Part shown: positions 33,503-45,374 of the stretch, piece after piece
How the letters are laid out: every line of letters begins with the position of its first letter
Numbering within the stretch: position 1 is the first letter of the stretch
From: Telmatactis stephensoni
Taxonomy: Eukaryota; Cnidaria; Anthozoa; Actiniaria; Isophelliidae
Direction of reading: 5' to 3'
NCBI GenBank assembly: GCA_029948255.1
Contig: JALIZF010001796.1
Coordinates: forward strand, 420,001-484,000
DNA length: 64,000 nt
Position numbers and translations under genes: made by a program
The notes under the pieces: generated by a model
Database searches by the model: none
Told to the model about the DNA's origin: nothing
Seen by the model: the letters and a program-made list of their open reading frames with translations, nothing else

Positions 33503-33768
33503 AGTTTATTTTATTCATTTTTCACAGAGTTATAGAAGAAAGACCAATCTCCCATACAAAGCCTTATAAATTCTAGTAATCGTTAATGTAATATGAATTG
33601 GGCCTCCTGTGCCGAGATTGCGTACGGTATCACCGTGGGCTCTGGGAACGAGGATGGATAAAGGAGGGAAAACTTCCTCACCCCCAGTACAGTTCAGTGC
33701 TTGGACTTTTGAGACTTTTTTGAGATAGGGGTTATAGGGACTTTAACAGTATAATCAGTATATAAAAG

Positions 33769-36700
33769 ATGGAGAATACTAAAGATGAATTATTGAAAAA
33801 GCTAAAAGAAATTGCTACTAGAGCCATAGATAACGCTGGCTCCAAGCTGTTTGAGCTCAACCAAAAAATATGGAAAAATCCAGAGCTTGGTTTTGAAGAG
33901 AAATTTGCCCACGATGTGTTGACAAACTTCTTGGAAGAAGAAGGGTTTCAAGTAACTCGTGGCTCATATGGTGGACTTGATACAGCCTTTCGTGCCGTGA
34001 GTGGTAAATCTAGTAAAATATCTGTTGGTATTTTATGTGAATTTGACGCTTTACCCGGAATAGGACATGCCTGTGGACATAACCTTATTGCCGAGACTGG
34101 AGTTGGCGCTGCTTTAGGTAATGTATATTGAGTCAATTGAAAAAACCTTGTCGGGTCTAAAAACATAGAACATAGAAGCTGAGACCGAAATGGTGCTTGG
34201 GATGTGAATAATAATATTCTGATTTATTCATTTACGCTGTGCCTTCGATGCAAAATGCTGACAGCAAATGCAGGACCTGCATTGGCGGGCCGTTTGGCTT
34301 CGAATTTTTTCGGTTGCAGCGTAAATGAATAAATCAGAATATAACTGATTATTCACCGATCACCATTTCGGCCTCAGCTTCTATGTTCTATGTTTTTAGA
34401 CCCGACAACGTTTCTTCAATTGACTATAGATGACTTTCAAAAATGGCGGCTCATTGTTCACAAGAACGAGGCCAGAAAGGCCTCTAAAATCATTATGGCA
34501 TCAAATGAGTCTAAGTATATCCTGTAAAATGCACAGAAAATAGGTATTTCAAAAGGAAGAAGAACACATCGTCTTTGATAGCAATAGAAGTGCCGCCATG
34601 CTTGTTTTTTGGGCACAAGACCTTTGTGGCCTCGTTCTCATGTACTAGGCCTCCATTTTTGAAAGTTGTCTATTAGACTATAAATGATTCTTTACAAAAA
34701 AACCCAGAGCCATCCGAAATTGTACTAGTAAAGTACAGTAGCCAGAGTGTGAGTCCGAGTAAGCTTATCATCGTGTGCTCAAAATCCAAATTTTGGGTTA
34801 GAATTGTTCTAAGCACATTGCATTGTTCTATAACTTTAAGCTTAAGTACTTTGTTGTTTTAACCATAGCTTGACCACAACTTGTAAAGCTGAATTATCTC
34901 ATTACATGATTATCGGAATATTGTATTTGACATCTCTCGTCGCAATCACACTCTGGATTCTTTACAACGTTTACTCATTTTAGCTAAGGACGCTCGCGTG
35001 CAAATGAAGCTCAGCACTTTAGATTTCGTGCTACAGCAGGTGTTCAAAGGGCATAATTTTCCCCAAACGCTTTCCGTTGACGATTTTGAATTCTTCTTTT
35101 CAGTCTGAAGTACTTTTTCACATGAAGATATCATTAAAGGTGATAAGTCAAACGGGAAATTTAAAATGCTTGTTTGCAAAGCTTTGAAGAAATTCTTCAA
35201 CGGTCGAGAATTTGATATGACAATCGTTCAATTTCAGGTGGTTTTCAGGTGGTTTCAGGTGATTCCAACTTTTAGTGACTACCTACGAAATGTCAATAAA
35301 CATAACTCAGGTTGCTCTCCATGTATGTTTTCACGAAACAACTCATATAAAGTCTTGTAAAGAACTTGATTTTCTCTCGTATATTGCAGGCTTTTCAACG
35401 GACAATGAACTCTGGCCACAAAAGTTCGTAAATTCATAAATTTATTAGATTTATACAGACAACTACTTTGACATCTAGCTTGCCCTTGATTTGACAGACA
35501 AATGCAATGTATTATTAATTACGTCACAAACAAGACTTTCAGCTTAACCAACAGCTGAAATCTGAGCCTACTCTTTCCCCTACACCTAGATTTTTTTCAT
35601 TTTAAAATATGTTTTAGATGTTTGAAAGAACCCTGTTCATTTCAAAAATCAGAAAAAAGTAATTAAAAAATTTTTTAGGCCCCATCCTTAATTGATTGAG
35701 GTAGCACACACTAGCATGTGCAGTAAAAGTGTGTGTGAGCAAATGCCTGCAAACGTCCTTAAAACTAAAGAGCAGAGAGGAACAGTTTAGGGAGTAAGGA
35801 GAAAATGACCCCCCAAAGGAGGCAGAAAAACTGGCTTGGGAGAAAAGAGGAGTACAAATAAGAAAGGAAATGAAGATATGGAGAATTTATTATTTTTTCC
35901 TTTGGGTCAGCAGAATATGCATTTTTTTGCAACATTTGATGACATATAACTCATTTTTATGGATGGATGGATGGATGGATGGATGGATGGATGGATGGAT
36001 GGATGAATGAATGAATGAATGATTAAAGGATTGAGTAGATGACATCAATTGTACCCACAATTTAGACACAATTAAGATGTCTCTTTGAATATGAGGAAAT
36101 CTTTTAATTCATCTTCAGCACTGGGACAGGATAATCTGGGATGGGGGGTGGGGGGGAGACCATACCATATTTGTGATCAGAAAATGTATTTTTTCATACC
36201 TTATTTTAGCCACAAAAGGTGATTTTCTCTTAAAAATGTACCATATTTCAGAAATATGGTACATTTAAAAAATAATTCTATATCAATATTTTGTATAAAC
36301 ATTTATTAATAAATTTTGTCCTAACAGCATTTTAAGGGCTTCCTAAAGTAGGTAAAAACTGCAAAAAAGATGTAATTTTCTTTTGTCATTGTCAGGTCTA
36401 AAAGCTGCCCTGGATGCTGCCAAGATAGAGCTTGGTCGTGTTGTGGTTTTAGGAACACCAGGAGAAGAAGGCGGTGGTGGCAAGATTATACTGATGAATA
36501 ATGGTTGCTTTGATGATGTCGATATTTGTATGATGGTCCATCCCAAGCCCTTCAACTGTATCTATCCTACATGCCTTGCACTTAAGAGGTTAAAAGTAAC
36601 ATATAAGGGATATGCAGCCCATGCAGCAGCATTCCCATGGGAAGGTATTAATGCGCTAGATGCTGCTGTAATGGCCTACAATAATGTTAGTGTGATGCGA

Positions 36701-38454
36701 CAACAGTTTAAACCAGCTTGGAGAGTACATGGTGTGATCACTAATGGTGGTGTGAAACCCAATATTATACCAGATAGTGCAAGTTTATCATATTACATTA
36801 GGACTCCAAATGAAGTGGAAATGGTTGAGTTAGCAGAAAAGATTCAACATTGCTTTGAAGCAGCATCTAAGGCCACAGGTAATAATTGAAAACAAAATTC
36901 TGACATACAGTGAACTCCCTCAATGCAGACACCTCTCTAAGGTGGACATATTGTCTGTAACCAAACTGCTTCTAAAGCAAACACCTCTCTAAGGCAGACA
37001 CTAAAAACTGGTTTTTACACTAGTTAGTGTCCACCTTAGAGAAAGTTCACTGTACTTGCTATGGTAATTTTTTATTGTATATACAGTCAAACCTCCCAAA
37101 ATACTGATCACCCAAAATATCAAATTTAGGTGTTTTCTTAATGGTGTTGTTCAACTACAAGAGTTAACATCATGGGGTGTAGGTGGGGGGATGGGGGTGG
37201 TTAAATTTTAATTCTGATATATTAATTTGTTAGCATTCACTTCTAATGTAGTGGTAAGAGCACAAAGAGCTAATAAAAATGTCTGTCTGTCTGCAGTCTA
37301 TATATGGAAACTACAGATAATTTACAGATAAATAGCCACTTTGTGTAATCACTCATTGCTGATGATGAGAGCAGGACTGTCAAAACATGTCCAAATAAAA
37401 TGAAGTTTCATCTTAAAGTGTCATCCACATTTTAAAACTAATATCCAGTTTGCTGCTACTCTGTCCATTCAGAGATAATTAATACTTCTCATAAACCTGT
37501 GTAAGAGCCATACCCATTTTCCATGATATTAAATATTTTCCTCAAATCTGTACAATATTACAATGACCTTATTGACTTTGATTAGGGGTGGATTTAAGGG
37601 AGGGGAGTGCTTGCCCCCTCCTGAGACAACCTTGAGCCCTTATTCCTCAATATTTTATAAAAAATATCCTCTGTGTAGTTTCCAGTTTATATGATGTGTA
37701 CCCCTCCTGAAGGTAATCCTGAATCTGCCCCTGTCAATGAAGCTAAAGCAACATAATTCAATTTTTGCCCAATGAGAGAAGGGATTATGGGTTAAGTGAT
37801 TGCTCAGGTCAAAAGCAAAGGAAAATGGCAAATTATCAGCTCTAAAAGGGGTTGCAATTGCTTACAAGAGGTGCCAATTGATTTGTATGGGAAACGTTTG
37901 GTATTTTTGAAAAGTGGTCATATTATAGAGGTGTTTGCTTATGGGAGGTGATCACAGGTGGAGGTTTGAATGTAGTTAGACATTTCCTTTTCTATCCAAT
38001 TTTTCTTTTCACTCCTTACCACAGGAACCCCCTCCATTTGTTGTAAATGTTTGTTATTGTTGTAGGCTGCTCAGTTAAGATAGAATGGGGCGAAAGACCA
38101 TATTCCAATATGACCACCAATGAGGTACTTGGCCAGCTGTACCAAACAAATGCTGAATCACTGGGTTTGACCTTCCCACCAAGAGATGAGCAAGAAAGAG
38201 CACCTGTTGGATCAACTGACATGGGAAATGTATCCCATGTTAAGCCTTCTATCCATCCTTATTATGATATCGATACTAATGAACCTAATCATACTGCATC
38301 TTTTACTGTTGCCGCTGGCCGACCACAAGCACATCAGAAGACTTTATTGCAGTGTCAAGCCTTAGCAATGGTGGCACTGGATGTAATGTGTAGTGACGCC
38401 TTAATGGCAGACATCAAGGCTGAATTTGACAGGGCTCATGCATCAGAAAAATAA
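33769..38454 (+). CDS. PM20D2: PM20D2-like M20 metallopeptidase, copy A, three exons
   Basis: Exons are 33769-34117, 36396-36878 and 38066-38454, all GT-AG and phase-matched; the protein is 406 aa. M20 features are EFDALPG (92-98), HACGHN (H100, C102, H104), GTPGEEG with the EE pair (140-141), MMVHP (H165) and GSTDMGNVSH near 326-335. All expected metal and catalytic residues are kept. The dimerisation (lid) domain lies between. Relatives hydrolyse small dipeptides, such as beta-alanyl-lysine side products, in a repair role in the cytosol. It is nearly identical to copy B except for a diverged 270-bp tract in exon 2 (36473-36742). Its immediate upstream region is a 3.3-kb transposon nest absent from copy B, so its promoter is probably changed. 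The start codon is the first ATG of the frame. Confidence 0.93.
34132..34424. mobile_element. Hairpin MITE in PM20D2-A intron 1
   Basis: The ends gtcaattgaaaaaaccttgtc and ttcttcaattgac, with the long arms agaacatagaagctgagacc and ggcctcagcttctatgttct, fold over almost the whole element. It is present at the same place in copy B (50105-50397), so it predates the duplication. Confidence 0.8.
34431..34671. mobile_element. Second hairpin MITE in PM20D2-A intron 1
   Basis: The arms gactttcaaaaatggcggc and ccatttttgaaagttgtc, extended by cgaggccagaaagg and cctttgtggcctcg, are inverted complements. It is shared with copy B at 50404-50644. Confidence 0.75.
35958..36022. repeat. (GGAT)n/(GAAT)n microsatellite
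   Basis: About twelve ggat repeats followed by gaat repeats. Copy B has a shorter, interrupted version at 52148-52185. Confidence 0.95.
36908..37052. mobile_element. 145-bp pogo/Tigger-like MITE in PM20D2-A intron 2
   Basis: The ends cagtgaactccc and gttcactg are flanked by TA on both sides, with internal inverted gacacctctctaaggtggac-like copies. It is also present in copy B (53081-53225). Confidence 0.65.
37084..37972. mobile_element. 889-bp pogo-like element in PM20D2-A intron 2
   Basis: The ends cagtcaaacctccc and ggaggtttgaatg are inverted and flanked by TA. A diverged element with aggggtggatttaaggg and gaatctgcccctg ends (about 37586-37733) is nested inside. It is shared with copy B. 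Confidence 0.6.
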
Positions 38455-39187
38455 GAATTATTAAGAAAAATGAGAATCAAACAATTTCCATTTTCTCCCT
38501 GATGATGGACCATAGGTCTGAAAGTTTGGATTAAACACCTTTCTTAATGTGCAAGAAACACCATTACAAATCATGATTCCCACATGTGCAAAGTTAGTTA
38601 GAGAATTTACTACTATAGTTTGAATTGTTTAATGTTTATAATTATACTTTCCTCCAAATGCTAAGCAAAAGACAAAATGGTACAGGATAGCTGTAGGGGC
38701 AACTGAATTCCCATATAAAAAACTGATGTCCATTACTGATAATTTATATAGCTATTTGCACAAACATTGACCTTTCAAAATCATCGAATCTAGAAGCTGA
38801 GACCGAAATGGCTTCTTGGTACACTAGTAATATTTAACAAATTGAAGATGGTTTTGAGTTGTCTGTCTTGACGTCACTCTTGACGTCATAAAATGTTCAA
38901 AACTCCAGTGGAATTACGAGCGCAGCGATTACAACAATAATTTATTTGGGATAGAAGTAAAAAAATCCTTTTCAAACGGGGCAACAGAACGAGCGCGCGC
39001 GCTGAAACGTGTCAGCAGTGTGTCTGTCCTCTTATTGACACACTCTAATCAACCAATCAGATCGCGAGATTAGTAACAAGTGTTGTAAAAATGGATTTTC
39101 ATGCGTTTTATCTATGAATTTGCTTCATAATTTTGTTTGGAACATGACCAAGAATTTTATTGAAACGTCCACGTACCACGTCTCATC

Positions 39188-39463
39188 AAGAGACCATAAT
39201 ACTAAGAGAGCGAAACTCAGCATTGATGTCTGTGCGATGTTCGCGGCGACTAAGGCTATTTTTAGTAACTTCGCCATCGCGCGCGCAAAGCCCTCAGCCA
39301 ATAGAATTTGCTTTTTGGCGTGCGCGCGGAAGGGACCGTTTGAATTCTATTGTTTTAGAGCCTTGCGCGCGCGATGGCGAAGTTACTAAAAATAGCCTTA
39401 GGCGCCACGAACATCGCACAAACATCAATGCTGAGTTTCGCTCTCTTAGTATTATGGTCTCTT
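39188..39463. mobile_element. 276-bp hairpin MITE specific to unit A
   Basis: The arms agagaccataatactaagag and ctcttagtattatggtctct continue through gcgaaactcagcattgatg and gcgatggcgaagttac. The matching region in unit B (about 55165-55260) lacks it and holds different sequence. Confidence 0.7.
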
Positions 39464-39838
39464 GGTCTCATATAACTAAAATAATTAAATCAGTAGTCTG
39501 AGAGATTAGAATTTGTAGTCCTAGTATTAGCTTCCCATGTTTGTGAATACGATCAAAAATCAAACGATGGACGAAACAACGTGAGTGTATATGTATACAA
39601 TAGTTGATTGTCTATTTCGGGAGTCAAGTGCCATCTATAACGTATAGACTTTTTAGTGTATAATAATGATAATAATAATAATAATAATGATAATAATAAT
39701 AACCTCTATTTATAATAACCTATTTATTTAATTTTTTTTCTTTCATTGAAGTCAGTTTCTTTGTATCTCTAAGACATAGGTTACGCTTCGCGTCCTATGA
39801 GTCCTTGTAATTAGTGCACATAGACGTTAATAAACTGC

Positions 39839-39975
<137 letters not shown>

Positions 39976-41187
39976 GAACATTTATATAGCGCCTATCCAG
40001 AATCTGCTCTGGGCGCTTTACAAAGCATATAACATGCATGGTAGACTGTGAGCATAGGATAGAGCTTTGGCTGCCGCTACACAGTCTGTATATCATGAAA
40101 ATAAACTTTAAAGTACACTACAAATTACTGCACTACAAATTACTGTATTTCAAATTACTGTTTAAAATTACAATTAAAACAAAATAAAAGTTCACTGATG
40201 CATGGTGGCCGTTGGCTCAGTCGAGCTCATCCGTCTTTATGTGCGTATATTCCTTACTCGATCATGCTTGAGGATCAGAGATAACAGGAGATGACGATTT
40301 CCATCAATTGCTTTTATTCCCATACTATACTGGTACAATGTGCGAAATTAACAGGGCAATCTATTCTTTGACGTCATCTGTTCATATTTTTCTTGGAAAA
40401 CCTTGTATCTCTGACCTTCCACTTTCCACATTTTATTGTGTATTACAAAATATTTATTTGAGATAGAACATACGCGCTGATTGGCTAGCTCGCAGAAAAA
40501 CGTTGAAAATGTTTTATAGAAGCAATATAAAACTAACACAAACCAAATTAAACGAAGTGGCTTACACAAAGATGTATCAAAGACAATTTGCTCTCTAATT
40601 GTGGTCATCTATCTTATCTTTTCAGCTCAGACTTTTTGATCTTTGATTAGTTTTGTGATAATCACTTGTTATGGTGCTTACATTTTTACAAATCCTGCTA
40701 TTTTGAACCCTTAGGTAAAACTAATAGTTTGAGATGTATAGTTTGGATTCCATCCAGTTACCAGCTGATAATAATATTGACTGGAAATATACTCCAATGG
40801 TATTAGGTTTTGTGATAAATTTCCGTACAAATTTGGCGAAACTTGTTTCACCATTTTCATGCTACGTTCTTTTGCACACAGTGCAGTTTTGTGCTCATAT
40901 TTTAGTGTTATATCAACATATATACATCTATTCTGACTAGGGTGTCATCTTCGATTTCCAGCCCTGATGAGTTCTGGTTGTCCTGACAATTAATTGAAGG
41001 AGTGCTCATAAAAACGGCCTAAGTGACTTGTGATTTTCTCCCGTGTTATAAAGTAATGTCAATTAACTTTTCTGTTCAAAAATCAATTTCTGGACATTCA
41101 TCAAAAACTCACTTAGGCCGTTTTCAAGGCCAGCCCTTCATTTGTACATATTCAAAGAAATAGTTGCACACACGTTTGTAACTGTCT

Positions 41188-41662
41188 CTAATCGACGCTG
41201 GCGTATTCGGGTTCATTTGGTGGTACTAGAGCACTGGGTAGCGATCGGCTGATGTTCCCATCGAGTTCGTCCATGTTTTCGTAAACATGATCATTCCCTT
41301 CTTCTACGATGGCGTTGTCGTACAGAGGAGGTGCGAAGTTACTCAGTGTATCGCTTGACTCGGGCTTGAGACCGTCTTTTTCGAGGCTTATAGATGTGAT
41401 ACGGTCCTGGGAACTTTGGGTGTCCCTGGACCACTAACATATCCCTGGTTGTCTTCACCTTCTGAGTCCGAGTTTGACTCATCGTCATCGAGAATCAGCC
41501 TCGGTTCTTGGACTTCGTCGTTCTGTTCAGGATGCGTCATTGGGACTGGTGTGACGTATGATGTCAGTGCCCAATCGTAGTTTGTAAAGCTTCTTTCGTT
41601 GATTTTAGGCATTGTTTCGTTACTCATGTCAAAGCTTGTGGGTGCAACTTTACGTGAAGTAC
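41188..41662 (-). pseudogene. Truncated, frameshifted copy of the receptor-like gene's last exon
   Basis: It aligns with the terminal exon of the intact gene (56694-57166) with few mismatches. A 2-bp TA insertion near 41391 (gaggcttatagatg against gaggcttagatg) shifts the frame and ends it after PRTVSHL. The upstream exons are missing, because the duplication began inside the gene. The piece of the penultimate exon lies at 44066-44125. There is no promoter of its own. Confidence 0.85.
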
Positions 41663-42108
41663 CTATGGCTAAGATATATCAAGGGGTTAAAATGGTTTGT
41701 CAGGTAATAGGCCACGAGTGCTTCTATGGTTAAGATATATCAAGGGGTTAAAATGGTTTGTCAGGTAATAGGCCACGAGTGCTTCTATGGCTAAGATATA
41801 TCAAGGGGTTAAAATGGTTTGTCAGGTAATAGGCCACGAGTGCTTCTATGGCTAAGATATATCAAGGGGTTAAAATGGTTTGTCAGGTAATAGGCCACGA
41901 GTGCTTCTATGGTTAAGATATATCAAGGGGTTAAAATGGTTTGTCAGGTAATAGGCCACGAGTGCTTCTATGGTTAAGATATATCAAGGGGTTAAAATGG
42001 TTTGTCAGGTAATAGGCCACGAGTGCTTCTATGGTTAAGATATATCAAGGGGTTAAAATGGTTTGTCAGGTAATAGGCCACGAGTGCTTCTATGGTTAAG
42101 ATATATCA
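41663..42108. repeat. 61-bp minisatellite, seven copies, unit A
   Basis: Units start ctatgg at 41663, 41724, 41785 and so on to 42090, exactly 61 bp apart, containing aaggggttaaaatggtttgt. Unit B has two copies. On the gene strand each unit ends in ccatag, the same sequence used as the splice acceptor of the last receptor exon. Confidence 0.95.
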
Positions 42109-42170
42109 AAGTGCCGGTTAAATCTAATCGGAGTAGTCTATTCGGCGAAGTTTCATTATAATGCTAATAT

Positions 42171-43614
42171 CCCGGGGGGGGGGGGGACTCCTATATATAC
42201 TAAGAGGACGGGGATGCTCGTCGGAAATTTTGAAAATGACCCCTAAAAGGTACCTGAGTGGGAGTGGCAACAATTGATTTTTACCCCTAAAAGGTACCAA
42301 TTCAAAAACAATAATAAAGAATTTAAGTAATGAAACACTTTGTTACCGATGTGCTTTGAAGATTCAATTGAGATCATCGAAATCATCCCTGTCATGCTTA
42401 TTTTAATAATAATATGTATTTATATAGCGCATATTCAGCATACGTTTTCACATGCACTAAATATTAAACTAATCCTATAAGATATAAAACTATTGACCTA
42501 TAAGATAAAAACTATTGTCCTACTCATTGATTCGATTGATGAAATATATACTAATATTATGTGCTCATTGACGATTGCTAGTCCTAACACTATAAAATAT
42601 GCTCATTTGGTTGATATATAATGTCATAAATATACTCATTGCGATGTATAATCCTGTAATCCTATTAAATTAAATATAAATATAATCCTAAAAATTTTCA
42701 TATTAATCATGAAGCTAAAGAGAATGTAGATCTAAATAAATTCTTAGTTCTTTCCTGAATTTACTTAATGATTGTATGTGCCTCAGTTCTCGAGGTAGCA
42801 AGTTCCAAAGTTTAGGTGCTGCGGCAGAAAATGCTTCGTCGCCAAGAGTTATTCAAGTGGCTTGTCATCTATGGGTTTTAGTAACATTGCTTGAATGAAG
42901 ATTGTACTTGGATTGAGGCTTAACAGTGACCAAGTCACATATATACTTGGGTGCAAGACCATAAATAGCTTTAAACGCTAGTAGAATTATCTAAAAGTGA
43001 AGTCAATACGGAATTTAATGGGAAGCCAATGCAGCTCAAATAAGCATGGGGTGATGTGGCAGAACTTGGAAGAACGCAGAACCAGTCTTGCGGCGGCGTT
43101 TTGAACACGCTGAAGCTTGTGAAGGTGAAGCTTTGGTAGACCGTACAATAGGGCATTACACTGATCCAGGCTGCTTGTAATAAACGCATGGACGAGTGTT
43201 CCAATGTATCTTGACTCAGATACTTCCTGATACGTGATAAATTATATAGGTGATAGAATGAAGATTTGCAACTACTTTATTTACATGTGCGGCCATGGAG
43301 AAGCTGCTGTCAAACCAAGAACCAAGGTTTCTGACTACATTAGAAGGAGTGATTTCACACTGTCCAACAGTCAATTTCTCAATCTTGACCTTTTCCAGTT
43401 GTTGTTTGGTCCCAATTAAAATGAACTCTGTCTTATTTTAGGTAGTTTATTTACCCCAAAACAGTTCCTAAAAGGTACCAGCTATGTCTCTGGTAGTCCA
43501 ATTAAGTCTGAGACACCCTAAAAGGTACCAGATTGCAGATTTTGACCCCTAAAAGGTACGAGGAGCATCTCCGTTCATTTACGATCGGAGTCCCCCCCGG
43601 GGGGGGGGGGGGGG
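42171..43614. mobile_element. 1.44-kb element with CCCGGGG termini, absent from unit B
   Basis: The left end is cccggggggggg then actcc. The right end is ggagtcccccccgggg. A 9-bp direct repeat tgctaatat flanks it (42162-42170, 43615-43623). The empty site tgccaatat is in unit B at 57365-57373. Inside, acctaaaaggtacc motifs surround a second repeat (about 42405-43440) starting with tttatatagcgcatattcag. No transposase is seen. Confidence 0.8.
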
Positions 43615-44065
43615 TGCTAATATGTTTGTTCATGGTCACTGGGAGCCAGTAACAGGACCAATCGATCGAAGCCCACTCGTTTGAAGAATGGTTTTATATT
43701 ATTAATACAAATAGTAAAAAAAACCACAGATTTTCGTGAAGGTTAAGAAGCTCCTCTATTGGTGGATTTCCCTTTGTCGGGTGATTATTTCTCAAGGCTC
43801 AGTTCAGTAACAATCATTAGGAACCACATTTTCTATTTAGTTCAAGGTTAATACAATCTTTTTTTGGTAAAACACGTCAGAAGTGGCAGCTATAATATCT
43901 TGTGTAAATCTTAATATAAAAAGCATTTTGAACCAGACGAAGCCGATCGAAAGCTTAATTGACACATCAATAATATCTCAATATAATATCAAATACTACC
44001 TGTTGCACCTAAAATATATCAAATACTTTATCTGTTGTACCTAATATAACTGATGATGTTTTACC

Positions 44066-44125
44066 TGCCATAGGAACTTCTTCCACTTCTTTTGGTCTAA
44101 TTTTATCCTCTTTAGCCTTCATTTT
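44066..44125 (-). pseudogene. Remnant of the penultimate receptor exon cut by the duplication junction
   Basis: Plus-strand text from ttacctgccataggaacttc to ttagccttcatttt matches 57801-57865, including the splice donor, and then changes abruptly to unit B start sequence. The exon loses its remaining about 530 bp, including the membrane span. Confidence 0.85.
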
Positions 44126-44266
44126 TTGACTACAATAGAAAAATGTGTGTGCATGAAACTTTTATTGAATTGACTCCTGACTGTGGGAAATGAGATTTTC
44201 TTTGTGTAAATCAATCGTTCAGGAAAATATGAGGCAGCTGAGCTGCTTTTTCATTCCAGTAGTTAT

Positions 44267-44577
44267 CACAGGAGGCCCAAGCTCTCTATGCCCGGTCTCT
44301 ATGAGAGGCGAATATTATAAAGCTTTGTATGGGAGTTTAGGTTCCGCTTTATTACTCCGTAAATAATAAAGCAAATAAACTCTAACGGTTATACAGTGCT
44401 TCTTGTGTTATTGGTATTCTCTGGTAGCGATTTTAGCCCATTTCGTCGATTTTTTGCTGAGTTCTCTTTCCACTACTATAAAGAAGGAGGAAAGTCCTCC
44501 TTCTTAGTAGTGGAAAGAGAACTCATACAAAGCTTTGTAATATTCGCCTCTCATAGAGAGCTTGGGCCTCCAGCTGT
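44267..44577. mobile_element. 311-bp hAT-like MITE with an exact empty site in unit A
   Basis: The ends cacaggaggcccaagctctc and gagcttgggcctccagctgt are flanked by the 8-bp direct repeat gtagttat (44259-44266, 44578-44585). Unit A has the single gtagttat at 28056-28063. An internal arm pair, ctttccactacta/tagtagtggaaag, makes a central hairpin. Confidence 0.85.
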
Positions 44578-45138
44578 GTAGTTATTTGGAAAGAAAATAT
44601 TGAAAGCAAGTTGAGTTTGATGTTTAGTTTGTATCGCGCCATGGACAGCTTTATGTACCATTTGAAAATGATGACAGTTGAAGATCTGACATCTGAAACC
44701 AAGTAACTAGCTGCATTTATGAAATAATTGGTATATTACGAACACTCTGATTGGTCGAGAACCATGCATGGTTACAGTAGTAAATCTTATGCATGCTGTG
44801 ACTGGTTGAAATGTTTCAATAAATATTATATAAAACAGATTCTATTTTTCCATGGGTCTGTACTCTAGTAGATGCACAGAAGACATCAAAATGTGGTGAG
44901 AACAATAGTCATGCCACAAAACTTCGTCTCGTTACTTTTTGTTCTCACATTTTGATGTTATCTGTGCATCTATTAAAGATGCATGGAAAATGGAATGTGT
45001 TAAATTTTGATACATAGAAAGGCAAACTATGTGGTTTGCTGTAGTTTGCTGTATAAATTATGAGCTTTGAGGTAGAATAAAGAGACCCAATCCATTTTTG
45101 AAGTATATTAAGGCCTGGGTCGATCGCTAATTGACTAA

Positions 45139-45353
45139 TAGACCATTTCACGGTTGTCGTGGCTCAACCTCAGCCTCGACACCGTGTAATGTATTCTTTA
45201 GAATTTGACTACAGCCCGTGGAATTTTAAAGTGTTTCGATTGTTTATTGATGTGTGCATTCCTTACATTACCATGGGCTGCAGTCGATTTCTAAAGAATA
45301 TATTACACGCTGTCGAGGCTGAGGTTGAGCCACGATAACCGTGAAAAGGTCTA
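45139..45353. mobile_element. 215-bp hAT-like hairpin MITE
   Basis: The ends tagaccatttcacgg and ccgtgaaaaggtcta, with long arms (gtggctcaacctcagcctcg and cgaggctgaggttgagccac), are flanked by the 8-bp repeat ttgactaa (45131-45138, 45354-45361). Confidence 0.8.
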
Positions 45354-45374
45354 TTGACTAATTGACTTTATTAA

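Larger units (their letters stand above)
30343..33610. mobile_element. hAT-like element with a nested fold-back element, just upstream of PM20D2 copy A
   Basis: The ends cacaggaggcccaatctcat and gggcctcctgt are inverted and continue for about 100 bp (for example ttataaggctttgtatggga). They are flanked by accgagat and gccgagat, an 8-bp duplication with one mismatch. The same terminal family forms the element at 44267-44577. The insert is missing at the matching place in unit B. A second inverted-repeat element is nested inside (about 31275-33408). Confidence 0.7.

Noticed and set aside
33756..33766. TATA-like tatataaaag before the PM20D2-A start
   Set aside because: It is only a few bases before the ATG, too close to act as the core promoter for that start codon.
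40734..40940. 68-codon open frame shared in part by both duplicated units
   Set aside because: The unit B version has indels that change the frame, so it is not under coding constraint.
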